64,000 nt of DNA, taken from positions 28,464 to 92,463 of the forward strand of contig NZ_QVMI01000017.1 in NCBI RefSeq assembly GCF_010500965.1, written 5' to 3'. The stretch is from Bacteroides sp. 51 (GTDB taxonomy: Bacteria; Bacteroidota; Bacteroidia; Bacteroidales; Bacteroidaceae). A model generated the notes under the pieces. That model had not been told where the DNA came from. It saw only the letters and a list, made by a program, of their open reading frames with translations, and did no database searches. The position numbers and the translations under genes were made by a program. Below, one piece after another: positions 8,564 through 17,856 of the stretch. Every line of letters starts with the position of its first letter. Position 1 is the first letter of the stretch.

Positions 8564-9949
8564 ATGATAGTCGGCTATACACGATTTATGCGGAATGAAG
8601 GTAGTGATGTATTTTTTAGAAGACAGATCCCAATTATAAATGTAAACCGTGCATTTTCGGAAGATAACGTTGAGGTTGTGGATAAACAATCCATCCGTAG
8701 TAATTGTAAACAAGGTGACTTTCCCATTGAAGTTCAAAGCGATAAAGATAATTATCTTATTCGTTCTGAAGTAAAACTGTCGCTGAATAATCTACCGCCT
8801 GATTTGATTGATTTAGTGATTTCTGTTGTAAAAGCAGATACCATGGTTCAGTTGCCTGCGTTTGAGTTCAATTCATTGCTAAATAAACAACCAAAGAATA
8901 ATAAAAAAGAAGGCTCATTCGTTGATCATTGGATTCCCGAGTATGAAGGGCATATTTTAATGGGACGTATGGTTGCTCTTGATGGTAAAGAACTACCTTC
9001 TAATCATTCTATATTGTCGCCTAGTATAGGAGTTGTGGGAAAGGATATTCGTTACATGCAGGGGCAAGTATCTTCTGCCCAAGACCCTGTCTGTTTTTAT
9101 ACAGGAAACATATATGGTAAGCATGAAGTTGTTACAGCCGTATCTTCCCTGGATGGTAGGCGAATACGTTTAGACCTTCTTTCTCCGTTTAATGATTTTG
9201 TCCCAAAACAATTGCCCGTATTATCTGTATGCCCTGATGCTGAGTTACTTAAAGAAAGAAGTATCTGCGAGCAGTTAAGTCATATTGTTTCAATTGATTC
9301 AGTGCCGGATGAGAAAGGGTTGTCTTATTATGGGTTACAACCCCATTTAAGCTATGATCTGGATAGCGATACAAGATTTAATACAATTAGTGAAACAATC
9401 GTAGAGTTTGTCCGAAGAATTGATGTTTCGAGAGTAGATGGAAAGCGCAGAATGCGTATCCTCCTTGAAGATGAAAGGCGTTTAGCTCCCCAGTCTTTAA
9501 TATTACTTGATGGCGTTGTGGTCAATGACCATGAAGACTTGTTAAACTATAACGCCCATTATATTAAACGAATTGATTTATATAATGACCGATATCTCTT
9601 TGGTGGGAAAATATATGATTGTATTGCCTCCTTTGTCTCTCTCAAAGGTACTCTACCCTCTTTAAAATTGAAAACAGACGAACAACTGTTCGTTTATGAT
9701 TTTCCTATATATAAGAAGACTTTCCCTTTGATTTCTTATGCAGGTGAAACGGCTAAGTTGTCGAGGATCCCAGATTTTCGGCATACAATTTATTGGGATA
9801 CTTTTATGGATAGGGAGATACCAAGCCAATCTACTCGTTTGTTCTTTTATACTTCGAATCTTACCGGAACATTTAAAGTTTCCGTTACGGGAATCAGGTC
9901 TAACGGTGAAATTATACGTGGAATAACTACATTTCGTGTAATTAAATAG
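8564..9949 (+). CDS. C-terminal part of a plug-domain-containing Bacteroidetes surface-type protein; probably 5'-degraded
   Basis: I recognise the pattern of the large Bacteroidetes proteins that combine macroglobulin-like domains with a TonB-plug-like domain. The plug-like part is SLILLDGVVVNDHEDLLNYN, then a run on to DRYLFGGKIYDCIASFVSLKG (about residues 320-375). The end (IPDFRHTIYWDT ... FYTSNLTGTFKVSVTGI) is the usual terminal beta-sandwich. Such proteins are normally around twice this length and carry a signal peptide; here there is none. In the same frame upstream are two stops, TGA at 8519 and TAA at 8534, and a short readable piece from ATG 8456, which suggests decay at the 5' end. 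No good ribosome-binding site precedes 8564. The function is unknown. Confidence 0.5.
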   Translation: MIVGYTRFMRNEGSDVFFRRQIPIINVNRAFSEDNVEVVDKQSIRSNCKQGDFPIEVQSDKDNYLIRSEVKLSLNNLPPDLIDLVISVVKADTMVQLPAFEFNSLLNKQPKNNKKEGSFVDHWIPEYEGHILMGRMVALDGKELPSNHSILSPSIGVVGKDIRYMQGQVSSAQDPVCFYTGNIYGKHEVVTAVSSLDGRRIRLDLLSPFNDFVPKQLPVLSVCPDAELLKERSICEQLSHIVSIDSVPDEKGLSYYGLQPHLSYDLDSDTRFNTISETIVEFVRRIDVSRVDGKRRMRILLEDERRLAPQSLILLDGVVVNDHEDLLNYNAHYIKRIDLYNDRYLFGGKIYDCIASFVSLKGTLPSLKLKTDEQLFVYDFPIYKKTFPLISYAGETAKLSRIPDFRHTIYWDTFMDREIPSQSTRLFFYTSNLTGTFKVSVTGIRSNGEIIRGITTFRVIK

Positions 9950-9993
9950 AATCTATTTTTTCTGTCAGTATATACAGATACTTCGAAAATAAC

Positions 9994-10001
9994 TATCTTT
10001 G
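9994..10001 (+). promoter_or_regulatory. -7 box of hflX (TATCTTTG)
   Basis: Perfect TAnnTTTG match 38 bp upstream of the hflX start codon; the -33 region is not clear. Confidence 0.55.
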
Positions 10002-10039
10002 TCCCCACGTAATTACATTTATAGGAACAAAAAGATAGA

Positions 10040-11290
10040 ATGAAAGAATTTGTAATATCCGAAGCCCAGGCAGAAACCGCCGTACTTGTTGCCCTTATCA
10101 CTCAGACGCAGGATGAGCGTAAAACCAATGAGTACCTTGATGAATTGGCTTTTCTTGCTGAGACAGCAGGAGCGGATGTCGTGAAGAAGTTTACCCAACG
10201 ATTGGACAATGCCCATCCGGTAACTTATGTGGGCAAGGGTAAACTCCAGGAAATAAAAGACTATGTGCATGAAAACGAGATAGGGATGGTTATCTTTGAT
10301 GATGAACTATCTCCTAAGCAGTTGCGTAATATAGAGGCCGATTTGCAGATTAAAATATTGGATCGTACATCGTTGATTCTTGATATTTTCGCTATGCGTG
10401 CACAGACTGCCCATGCCAAAACGCAGGTGGAGTTGGCACAATATCAATATATGCTTCCTCGTTTGAAACGTTTGTGGACTCACCTTGAACGTCAGGGTGG
10501 CGGTGGCGGTGGTGCCCGTGGTGGTTCAGTAGGACTTCGTGGTCCTGGTGAGACGCAATTGGAAATGGACCGTCGTATCATTCTGAACCGTATGGCTTTG
10601 TTGAAAGAACAACTCAAAGATATAGACAAACAGAAATCTACGCAACGTAAGAACCGTGGGCGGATGATCCGTGTGGCCTTGGTCGGTTATACCAACGTAG
10701 GCAAATCAACCCTGATGAACCTCCTTTCCAAGAGCGAAGTATTTGCCGAGAATAAGCTTTTTGCAACGCTGGATACCACCGTGCGTAAAGTAATTATTGA
10801 TAATTTGCCCTTCCTGCTTTCGGATACCGTTGGGTTTATCCGTAAGCTGCCTACCGATTTGGTTGAGTCCTTTAAATCGACACTCGACGAAGTTCGCGAA
10901 GCTGATCTTTTATTGCACATCGTGGACATTTCCCACCCCGGATTTGAGGAACAAATTGAAGTGGTAAACAAAACCCTTGCCGATATTGATGGTGGAGGAA
11001 AACCTACTATACTTATATTTAACAAAATAGATGCCTATACTTATATAGAGAAGGCCGAAGACGATCTTACCCCCCGTACAAAAGAAAACTTAACACTCGA
11101 TGAACTGATGAAAACGTGGATGGCAAAGCTGGAAGACAATTGTCTTTTCATCTCTGCCCGCGAGAAAATCAATATAGAAGAAATGAAGAGTGTAGTTTAT
11201 AAACGCGTAAAAGAATTGCATGTACAACGTTTCCCCTATAATGATTTTCTTTATCAGAACTATGATGAAGAACTAACAATTGAAAGTTGA
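10040..11290 (+). CDS. hflX: GTPase HflX
   Basis: Ribosome-associated GTPase of the Obg-HflX group, which binds the large subunit and helps rescue or split stalled ribosomes. The N-terminal domain runs to about residue 150. A glycine-rich linker follows (RQGGGGGGARGGSVGLRGPG, about 151-170), then a coiled-coil helix. The G domain has G1 GYTNVGKS (216-223), G3 DTVGF (262-266) and G4 NKID. The 416-residue length is normal. The last codons and the TGA stop lie inside the left arm of the TTTCAAC repeat that fills the gap to the next gene, so the C-terminal TIES is repeat-derived. It has its own promoter box upstream and probably reads into the DUF4954 gene. Confidence 0.96.
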   Translation: MKEFVISEAQAETAVLVALITQTQDERKTNEYLDELAFLAETAGADVVKKFTQRLDNAHPVTYVGKGKLQEIKDYVHENEIGMVIFDDELSPKQLRNIEADLQIKILDRTSLILDIFAMRAQTAHAKTQVELAQYQYMLPRLKRLWTHLERQGGGGGGARGGSVGLRGPGETQLEMDRRIILNRMALLKEQLKDIDKQKSTQRKNRGRMIRVALVGYTNVGKSTLMNLLSKSEVFAENKLFATLDTTVRKVIIDNLPFLLSDTVGFIRKLPTDLVESFKSTLDEVREADLLLHIVDISHPGFEEQIEVVNKTLADIDGGGKPTILIFNKIDAYTYIEKAEDDLTPRTKENLTLDELMKTWMAKLEDNCLFISAREKINIEEMKSVVYKRVKELHVQRFPYNDFLYQNYDEELTIES

Positions 11291-11372
11291 AAGTTGAAAA
11301 TTGAAAGTTACGATGCCGCATGGCAACTTTCAACTTTCAACTTTCAACTTTCAACTTTCAACTCATTAAAAT
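11281..11372. repeat. TTTCAAC heptad repeat hairpin between hflX and the DUF4954 gene
   Basis: Left arm of GAAAGTT units (11281-11309), spacer CGATGCCGCATGG, right arm of TTTCAAC units to about 11372. The arms are complementary over about 30 bp. It contains the hflX stop and ends 8 bp before the next start codon. The same element recurs at 25636-25738 and 61199-61290, and a one-sided copy at 14471-14500. Confidence 0.8.
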
Positions 11373-11379
11373 AAGTAGG

Positions 11380-13368
11380 ATGAAGAATTACCGTAAATTA
11401 ACCGAAGACGAAATTCTGCGGTTAAAAGGTCAGTCGTGTCTGGCTGATGATTGGGGGCAGGTAATGGTCGACGAACGCTTCACGGCCGAGTATGTGTATC
11501 ATACTCGTTTCTCGGGTGAAGTTAGATTAGGAGTTTTCCATACAGAATTTACATTGCCGGGCGGGATTAAAAAACATTCCGGGCTACGCCATGTTACACT
11601 GCACAACGTTACTCTGGGCGATAATTGTTGCATAGAGAACATCCAGAACTATATTGCTAATTATGAAATTGGTGATAATACGTTTATCGAAAATGTCGAT
11701 ATCATCCTCGTAGATGGTGTTACGAAGTTTGGAAATGGCGTAGAGGCTGCTGTGCTGAATGAAACTGGTGGTCGTGAAGTTCTTATTAGTGATAAATTGT
11801 CGGCTCAGCAGGGGTATATTATGGCTTTGTACCGTCATCGCCCTGAATTAATCCGCAGGATGAAGGAGATTACAGATTATTACTCCAACAAGTATGCTTC
11901 GAGTGTGGGTAAGATTGGTAGTCATGTAATGATTATCAATACCGGTTCCATTAAGAATGTAAAGGTGGGCGATTATTGCCATATCGAAGGAACCTGCCGG
12001 CTGGAGAATGGTAGTATCAATAGTAATGAAACAGATCCGGTACATATTGGTTATAGCGTTATCTGCGAGGATTTCATTATTTCTTCCGGTTCTCATGTAG
12101 ATGATGGGACAGTGTTGAGCCGTTGTTTTATAGGGCAGGCTTGCCAGCTGGGACATAATTATTCTGCTTCTGATTCATTATTCTTTAGTAACTGCCATGG
12201 GGAAAATGGTGAGGCGTGTGCGATATTTGCAGGTCCATTTACAGTGACTCACCATAAATCTACGCTGCTCATTGCCGGTATGTTCTCGTTTATGAATGCC
12301 GGTTCGGGCTCTAACCAGAGTAACCATATGTATAAGTTGGGTCCTATCCATCAGGGAACAATGGAGCGTGGGGCAAAGACTACCTCCGATTCGTATATTC
12401 TGTGGCCTGCGCGCGTTGGAGCGTTTTCACTGGTTATGGGACGCCATGTGAATCATGCGGATACCTCTAATCTTCCTTTTTCTTATTTAATTGAGCAGGG
12501 CGATACAACCTATCTGATTCCGGGTGTAAACCTGCGTAGTGTAGGAACAATACGTGATGCACAGAAATGGCCAAAGCGTGATAAACGTAAGGACCCTAAC
12601 AAGCTGGACTGTATAAACTACAACCTGTTGAGCCCCTATACAATTCAAAAGATGTTCAAGGCGCTTGCCATTCTGAAAGAGTTGCGCAAAGTTTCCGGTG
12701 AAACCTCTGAGATTTATTCGTTCCAGAGTGCCAAGATTAAGAATTCGTCTTTGAATAAGGGTTTGAAGTATTATGAAATTGCGATACACAAATTTCTGGG
12801 AAACTCTATTATAAAGCGACTTGAGAATATTAAGTTCCAAAGCAATGAAGAGATTCGTCAGCGGTTGAGGCCTGATACTGAAATAGGTGTTGGCGAGTGG
12901 GCTGATATCTCGGGGTTGATTGCTCCTAAGAGTGAGATTGAAAAGCTGCTGTGTGGTATTGAAAGTGGTGAGGTCAATCGCCTGCGTTGTATCAACGAGC
13001 AATTTGAGGTGATGCATAAGAACTACTATACCTATGAGTGGACTTGGGCATACAATAAAATACAGGAGTTTTATGGGTTGAATCCGGAAGAGATTACAGC
13101 CAAAGATATAACCAACATCGTGAATCGTTGGAAAGAGTCGGTTATCGGTCTTGACCGTATGGTGTATGAGGATGCCCGCAAGGAGTTTTCTTTATCTTCC
13201 ATGACTGGCTTCGGAGCGGATGGTTCCCGTTATGAGATGAAGCAGGACTTTGAGCAGGTACGTGGCGATTTTGAAAGCAATACGTTTGTGACTGCTGTCT
13301 TGAAGCATATCGAAGAAAAATCTGCGCTAGGCGATGAACTGATTGCGAGGATTTCACATCTGGTATAA
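11380..13368 (+). CDS. DUF4954 left-handed beta-helix protein
   Basis: A Bacteroidetes protein of unknown function whose first 400 residues are hexapeptide-repeat-like (LGDNCCIENIQNYIANYEIGD, VKVGDYCHIEG, IGYSVICEDFIISSGSHVDDG), as in left-handed beta-helix acyl- or nucleotidyl-transferases. A helical C-terminal region of about 250 residues follows. I chose ATG 11380 (preceded by AGTAGG; protein begins MKNYRKLTEDE, 662 residues). An in-frame ATG at 11320 would only add translated heptad repeat ([14 protein letters not shown]). No signal peptide, so it is cytosolic. It shares direction with hflX and is probably cotranscribed. A sugar-nucleotide or acyl transfer role is conceivable from the fold only. 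Confidence 0.8.
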   Translation: MKNYRKLTEDEILRLKGQSCLADDWGQVMVDERFTAEYVYHTRFSGEVRLGVFHTEFTLPGGIKKHSGLRHVTLHNVTLGDNCCIENIQNYIANYEIGDNTFIENVDIILVDGVTKFGNGVEAAVLNETGGREVLISDKLSAQQGYIMALYRHRPELIRRMKEITDYYSNKYASSVGKIGSHVMIINTGSIKNVKVGDYCHIEGTCRLENGSINSNETDPVHIGYSVICEDFIISSGSHVDDGTVLSRCFIGQACQLGHNYSASDSLFFSNCHGENGEACAIFAGPFTVTHHKSTLLIAGMFSFMNAGSGSNQSNHMYKLGPIHQGTMERGAKTTSDSYILWPARVGAFSLVMGRHVNHADTSNLPFSYLIEQGDTTYLIPGVNLRSVGTIRDAQKWPKRDKRKDPNKLDCINYNLLSPYTIQKMFKALAILKELRKVSGETSEIYSFQSAKIKNSSLNKGLKYYEIAIHKFLGNSIIKRLENIKFQSNEEIRQRLRPDTEIGVGEWADISGLIAPKSEIEKLLCGIESGEVNRLRCINEQFEVMHKNYYTYEWTWAYNKIQEFYGLNPEEITAKDITNIVNRWKESVIGLDRMVYEDARKEFSLSSMTGFGADGSRYEMKQDFEQVRGDFESNTFVTAVLKHIEEKSALGDELIARISHLV

Positions 13369-13398
13369 CGACAAGATGCTGTCATCAAAGTCCATCCT

Positions 13399-13475
13399 GT
13401 AGGGGCGGTTCGCGAACCGCCCAATGTGCGGATACACAAGAAACCATTTTCGGGCGGTTCGCGAACCGCCCCTAC
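13399..13475. repeat. Inverted pair of the 20-bp palindrome GGGCGGTTCGCGAACCGCCC
   Basis: Two perfect 20-bp palindromes at 13403-13422 and 13452-13471, flanked outside by GTAG and CTAC so that the whole 77-bp element is itself an inverted repeat. It sits between convergent genes (DUF4954 and the OmpA lipoprotein) and may terminate both. Other copies: 24566-24633 and a half at 47573-47593. Confidence 0.85.
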
Positions 13476-13514
13476 AGTGATTATTAGCTTTTGGGTTAAT
13501 CTATTACAATCATT

Positions 13515-14387
13515 TTACTCCGCTGTCTCCAATGAACTCTTTGGAGCCTGTTCAATCAAATCCATAAACTGATCCAGTTTAGGCGTAATGATAATCTGCG
13601 TTCTGCGGTTCCGGGTTTTTCCTTCGGCCGTATCGTTGCTTACTATTGGGTTATATTCTCCACGTCCGGCAGCGGTCAGGCGTTTGGGGTCAATTCCATA
13701 ATCGTTTTGCAATGCCTGAACAACAGACGAGCCACGTAGTGCACTCAAATCCCAATTGTTGCGGATGTTTGGACGAGAAATCGGATCGGTGTCCGTGTTA
13801 CCTTCCACCAATACATCGTAATCATTGTAGTCTAAGATGATTTTGGCAATTTTGCTCAGGATTTCTCCGGCTTTATCGCTGATTTCATAACTTCCCGAAC
13901 GATACAACATCTTATCATCCAAAGAGATATACACCACACCTTTCAATACCTGAATATCCATATCCTTCATCTCTTCGCGGGTGAGCGAACGGGTCAGGTT
14001 GTTGATCATCACGATATTCAACGAGTCTGATTTGTTCTTTGCCTGTACCAGGTGTTGGATAAAGCGGTTCGAGGCATTGATCTCGTCCACTAATTTGGAG
14101 ATGCTAACGCTTCCCTGCGAGCTTTGCGCCATGCTCTTGTTCAATAAACTTTGCATTTCTGCCAGGTCCGAGCGTAGCTCTTCATTGTTTTTACGCGCTT
14201 CGGTCAGTCTGTCTTCAAGACTTTTGGCCTGCGTGCGGCTCTCGGTCAGTTGCAACTGACTCTGCTGGTAATCGGACTGCAATTTGCTGTAATCCGTTTG
14301 CAGCGTATTAAACTTTCCCTGAGTTACGCAACTCGTAAACGTTATACTTACTATTACTGCGAATAGCGGCAAAAAAGATTGTTTCAT
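13515..14387 (-). CDS. OmpA-family peptidoglycan-binding lipoprotein
   Basis: Envelope lipoprotein tethering the outer membrane to the cell wall. It starts with a lipoprotein signal (lipobox TSC, Cys20). Then comes a long coiled coil (about residues 25-110: KLQSDYQQSQLQLTESRTQ, EARKNNEELRSDLAEMQ). The C-terminal OmpA domain (about 145-275) holds LVEGNTDTDPIS, NWDLSALRGSSVV, RLTAAGRGEYNP and NRRTQIIITP, the usual peptidoglycan-contact motifs. The 290-residue length is normal. It is divergent from the fumarase gene. A weak -7-like box (CATCTTTG on the minus strand, about 14426-14433) lies 40 bp upstream. Confidence 0.92.
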   Translation of the reverse strand: MKQSFLPLFAVIVSITFTSCVTQGKFNTLQTDYSKLQSDYQQSQLQLTESRTQAKSLEDRLTEARKNNEELRSDLAEMQSLLNKSMAQSSQGSVSISKLVDEINASNRFIQHLVQAKNKSDSLNIVMINNLTRSLTREEMKDMDIQVLKGVVYISLDDKMLYRSGSYEISDKAGEILSKIAKIILDYNDYDVLVEGNTDTDPISRPNIRNNWDLSALRGSSVVQALQNDYGIDPKRLTAAGRGEYNPIVSNDTAEGKTRNRRTQIIITPKLDQFMDLIEQAPKSSLETAE

Positions 14388-14470
14388 AAGCCTTTACGTT
14401 ATTAATAATATGTAATATGAAACAACAAAGATGGCAATAATGTTTCATTTATGAAATTCAATTAAGCTAA

Positions 14471-14500
14471 TTTTCAACTTTCAACTTTCAACTTTCAACT
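14471..14500. repeat. One-sided TTTCAAC repeat in the fumarase promoter region
   Basis: Four TTTCAAC units without the complementary arm. The array covers the place where the -33 element of the fumarase promoter should be, 10-39 bp upstream of the -7 box. Confidence 0.7.
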
Positions 14501-14509
14501 AATTAATCT

Positions 14510-14517
14510 TACCTTTG
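14510..14517 (+). promoter_or_regulatory. -7 box of the fumarase gene (TACCTTTG)
   Basis: Perfect TAnnTTTG match 34 bp before the start codon. Confidence 0.55.
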
Positions 14518-14551
14518 CCTTACTAACTAACATACGTAATAAGTTATAAAT

Positions 14552-16195
14552 ATGGCAACACCTCCGTTTAAGTATCAGGAGCCCTTCCCAATGGGCAAAG
14601 ATACAACTGAGTATTATCTGCTTACCAAAGACCACGTGTCTGTAAGCGAGTTTGAAGGCAAAGAAATTCTGAAAGTAGAAGCCGAAGGGCTTACGGCGAT
14701 GGCCAATGCGGCTTTCCGTGATGTGGCTTTTATGCTTCGTCCCGAACACCAAAAGCAAGTAGCGAAAATCCTGTCCGATCCCGAAGCGAGTGAGAACGAC
14801 AAGTACGTTGCGCTGACTTTCCTGCGCAATGCCGAGGTTTCTGCTAAGGGTAAACTCCCTTTCTGTCAGGACACCGGTACGGCGATTATTACGGGTAAGA
14901 AAGGCCAGCAGGTCTGGACAGACGGTTGCGATGAAGAAGCGCTTTCCAAAGGTGTTTATAAGACCTATACCGAAGAAAACCTGCGCTATTCCCAGAACGT
15001 TCCTCTGAACATGTATGACGAGAAGAACACCGGCTGCAACTTGCCTGCACAGATTGACTTGTACGCCACCCAGGGGGCTGAATATAAATTCCTTTGCATT
15101 GCAAAAGGGGGTGGATCGGCCAATAAAACATACTTGTATCAGGAAACAAAAGCGCTCTTGAATCCGGGCAGACTTGTTCCTTTCCTTGTGGAAAAGATGA
15201 AATCTCTGGGTACGGCTGCTTGCCCTCCTTACCATATTGCTTTCGTTATCGGTGGTACGTCTGCCGAGACTAACCTGAAAACCGTAAAGCTTGCTTCTGC
15301 CAAGTATTACGACAGTCTCCCGACTGAGGGGAATGACGGTGGTCAGGCTTTCCGCGATGTTGAACTGGAAAAACAAGTGTTGTGCGAAGCGCAGAAGATG
15401 GGACTTGGCGCTCAGTTCGGTGGCAAATACTTTGCTCACGATATCCGTATTGTTCGCCTGCCACGTCACGGGGCATCTTGTCCGGTGGGTATGGGCGTTT
15501 CCTGCTCGGCCGACCGTAACATCAAAGCGAAGATCAATAAGGATGGTATCTGGATTGAGAAGCTGGAAGAAAATCCGGGCAAGTATATTCCGGAAGAGTT
15601 GCGTAATGCCGGCGAGGGCGATGCGGTAAAGATCGACCTGAACCAGCCAATGGCCGATATCCTGAAAGAGCTTACTAAATATCCGGTGTCTACCCGTTTG
15701 TCATTGAACGGAACCATTATTGTGGGTCGTGACATTGCTCATGCGAAGCTGAAAGAACGTATTGACCGGGGCGAAGGCTTGCCACAGTATGTTAAGGATC
15801 ATCCTATTTATTACGCCGGTCCGGCTAAAACGCCTAAGGGTATGCCTTCCGGTTCGTTTGGGCCTACCACTGCGGGGCGCATGGACTCGTATGTTGACTT
15901 GTTCCAGGACAATGGCGGCAGTATGATTATGATTGCCAAAGGTAACCGTAGCCAGGAAGTAACGGATGCTTGTAAAAAGCATGGTGGTTTCTATCTGGGC
16001 AGCATCGGCGGACCGGCTGCAATCCTAGCTCAGGACAATATCAAGAAGGTGGAGTGCCTGGAATATCCAGAGCTGGGCATGGAAGCCATCTGGAAGATTG
16101 AAGTTGTAGATTTCCCTGCATTTATTCTGGTAGATGATAAGGGGAATGATTTCTTTAAGCAGATTAAGCCGTTGAATATTAGCTGTAACCTCTAA
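14552..16195 (+). CDS. fumB: Fumarate hydratase class I (iron-sulfur)
   Basis: Interconverts fumarate and malate with a [4Fe-4S] cluster; in Bacteroidales it works in the reductive branch leading to succinate and propionate. The 547-residue single chain joins the alpha and beta parts, as in FumA/FumB. The cluster cysteines are visible at C105 (LPFCQDTGT), C224 (AACPPYH) and C318 (GMGVSCSAD), the same positions as I recall for E. coli FumA. The beta part carries [28 protein letters not shown]-like substrate-binding sequence near residues 425-450. No signal peptide, cytosolic. A single gene with its own promoter box and a strong hairpin after the stop. The symbol is by similarity; fumA would serve as well. 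Confidence 0.95.
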   Translation: MATPPFKYQEPFPMGKDTTEYYLLTKDHVSVSEFEGKEILKVEAEGLTAMANAAFRDVAFMLRPEHQKQVAKILSDPEASENDKYVALTFLRNAEVSAKGKLPFCQDTGTAIITGKKGQQVWTDGCDEEALSKGVYKTYTEENLRYSQNVPLNMYDEKNTGCNLPAQIDLYATQGAEYKFLCIAKGGGSANKTYLYQETKALLNPGRLVPFLVEKMKSLGTAACPPYHIAFVIGGTSAETNLKTVKLASAKYYDSLPTEGNDGGQAFRDVELEKQVLCEAQKMGLGAQFGGKYFAHDIRIVRLPRHGASCPVGMGVSCSADRNIKAKINKDGIWIEKLEENPGKYIPEELRNAGEGDAVKIDLNQPMADILKELTKYPVSTRLSLNGTIIVGRDIAHAKLKERIDRGEGLPQYVKDHPIYYAGPAKTPKGMPSGSFGPTTAGRMDSYVDLFQDNGGSMIMIAKGNRSQEVTDACKKHGGFYLGSIGGPAAILAQDNIKKVECLEYPELGMEAIWKIEVVDFPAFILVDDKGNDFFKQIKPLNISCNL

Positions 16196-16205
16196 TTGCT
16201 GGTGG

Positions 16206-16233
16206 CTCCTCGAATCCTTCGGGATTCGGGGAG
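16206..16233 (+). terminator. Strong hairpin after fumarase
   Basis: A 12-bp stem, CTCCTCGAATCC (16206-16217) against GGATTCGGGGAG (16222-16233), closing a TTCG tetraloop, with a possible outer extension CTGG/CCAG (16199-16242). No real T-run follows, so it may act with RNA processing rather than as a classical terminator. Confidence 0.6.
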
Positions 16234-16951
16234 GGCAGCCAGACGCAAAAAGCATTTTGTCAATTCTGCTACAAACTGCTTAAAAACCTCTACCTCTGCC
16301 CGTAGCCGAAAATAATTCGGCATTTCCTGTTTCGTAAATTCAAGATGATTGTTTGTTCGGTGTTTATTTGGTAAAATGAAAGCGGGATAGTTTAATTTTG
16401 TTTTATCTGTTTCCGAAAGATTTTGTTTTGTATCTATATGCTTATTCTGATTCTTCTGGAAAAACGATTGAACTAGAAATTGAAACGCTCAAGATTTACT
16501 TTTCTTCCCGGACTTTTCTTTCTTTCATGCTCAAAAAAGTGAAATCATAATCTTTTAGCTTTCTTGTTTAACAGGTTGGCTGGCTACATTAACACGTCAA
16601 CTTTCTACAGTAACGCGGTGAGTAGTCACACTTAATACGGGCTATAGAATTTATTAACACCAGAGTTGGCTTGTTAACGTAGGCAGCCAATGTGTTTAAC
16701 AAGAAGACAGGAAGGATTTGTCGGGATATTCAAGCTTTTTATCAGAAAACATGTCTGTTTACATAGAAAACGCACTTTATCTACTCCTTTTTAGCAGAAA
16801 TTCTTCTTTTTGATGATTAATAAATCGGCTTTATACGGCTTTCGGGGCATCTCTTGTACTTTGAATGGATGAAAAATGATATATCCTAAATATCAAAAAG
16901 AAAACGATACGCCGAAAAATGAAGCTATTTGATCGTTATATGGTGCATTTC
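16234..16951. other. Intergenic region between convergent fumarase and thiD genes
   Basis: About 720 bp with no gene on either strand that I can support. The only structure is the 20-22-bp phased TTAAC array at 16568-16700. The rest is AT-rich and unremarkable. Confidence 0.6.
16568..16700. repeat. Phased TTAAC array, 20-22-bp period, seven units
   Basis: TTAAC or a one-base variant starts at 16568, 16589, 16610, 16632, 16654, 16674 and 16696: intervals 21, 21, 22, 22, 20, 22. The bases between are mostly unrelated, though TTGGCT recurs in the first and fifth intervals. Word conservation is weak (5 bp), so the phase, not the sequence, is the signal. Confidence 0.6.
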
Positions 16952-17776
16952 TTAACCTTCCACAAACTTCATCTTCTGCGGATCAAAGGTCTGGCATACC
17001 GGACCTTTGCCGTGACCGATAAATACATTATCGCCATATTGTATGGCCTGCCTGACAAACTCCCTCGATTTGGCAACGGCTTCGGGCACTTCGTGTCCTA
17101 AAGCAATATAGGTGGCTATAGCCGACGAGAAGGTGCATGATGCCCCATGGGAGTTATGTGTATAGATCATCTCGCTTTTGAAAACCCATTCCTCATCGGC
17201 TGGGGTGCGGAGCACGTCATAGAGTTCGTTTTCGTACCTATCTCCACTCTTTATCAATACGGGAATCCTGTATTTCCGGATAAACAGCATGGCGGCCGCC
17301 TTCATGTCTTCTACTGTTTCTATCGACATCTCACATAGAAGTTCGGCCTCCTGACAGTTTATGATGATCAGGCTTACGAAAGGCAGTAGCTCTTTGCGGA
17401 TAACGTCTATATTTTCTCTAAGCATGTGCCGTATACCGTCGGACGAAAGCATCACGGGGTCATAAACAACATAAGGCGGGTGGTATTTCCGGAGGCAATC
17501 GCCTACGGTACGAATGGTTTCTACATCGTTCAGCAATCCCAGTTTGACAACATCCGGCATGATATCTTCTATTACCGTTTCAATTTGTTGCCTGATCACT
17601 TCCTGAGGAATAGGGAAGAGGGATCTTAACCCCATGGTATTACCAACAGTCAACGCTGTGACTGCCGTAGCGGCATAGGCACCTAGTGCCGAGATGGTTT
17701 TTATGTCTGCCTGTGCACCGTTTCCTCCGATACAATCAGACCCTGCAATCGTGAAGACGATAGGATAACGTTTCAT
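16952..17776 (-). CDS. thiD: ThiD-like hydroxymethylpyrimidine / pyridoxal-type kinase
   Basis: Ribokinase-fold kinase that phosphorylates hydroxymethylpyrimidine (thiamine pathway) or a pyridoxine-type alcohol. The N-terminal motif is TIAGSDCIGGNGAQADIKT (about residues 9-27), a variant of the usual GSDSGGGAGIQAD. YDPVMLSSDG and the C-terminal anion-hole region HNSHGASCTFSSAIA (about 207-221) are present, the latter where most ThiD have HGTGC. At 274 residues it has normal length. There is no thiamine gene or TPP riboswitch next to it, so the pyridoxal-kinase reading of this family is a live alternative. It lies 80 bp after the pectate lyase start-to-stop direction reversed, with its own -7 box at 17803-17810. 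Confidence 0.8.
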   Translation of the reverse strand: MKRYPIVFTIAGSDCIGGNGAQADIKTISALGAYAATAVTALTVGNTMGLRSLFPIPQEVIRQQIETVIEDIMPDVVKLGLLNDVETIRTVGDCLRKYHPPYVVYDPVMLSSDGIRHMLRENIDVIRKELLPFVSLIIINCQEAELLCEMSIETVEDMKAAAMLFIRKYRIPVLIKSGDRYENELYDVLRTPADEEWVFKSEMIYTHNSHGASCTFSSAIATYIALGHEVPEAVAKSREFVRQAIQYGDNVFIGHGKGPVCQTFDPQKMKFVEG

Positions 17777-17802
17777 GGTTGGGGCGAAGAATTATGATGG
17801 AG

Positions 17803-17810
17803 CAAATATA
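17803..17810 (-). promoter_or_regulatory. -7 box of the thiD-like gene (TATATTTG)
   Basis: Perfect TAnnTTTG on the minus strand, 27 bp upstream of the start codon. Confidence 0.5.
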
Positions 17811-17856
17811 GTGAAAAAATGAGTAGATAGTTCTTTTTTTGCAAATAAAAGGGGAC

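Noticed and set aside
11320-11379. Upstream start codon for the DUF4954 gene
   Set aside because: The extra 20 residues are translated TTTCAAC repeat; ATG 11380 has a better ribosome-binding site.
12487-13017. 176-codon open frame on the minus strand
   Set aside because: Antisense to the DUF4954 gene; no domain and no initiation signals.
14495-15469. 324-codon open frame on the minus strand
   Set aside because: It lies wholly antisense to the fumarase gene, whose product is a full-length match with all cluster cysteines; no signal, promoter or recognisable domain.
17777-17856. TPP riboswitch upstream of the thiD-like gene
   Set aside because: The leader is under 30 bp to the -7 box and lacks the CTGAGA and thi-box core.
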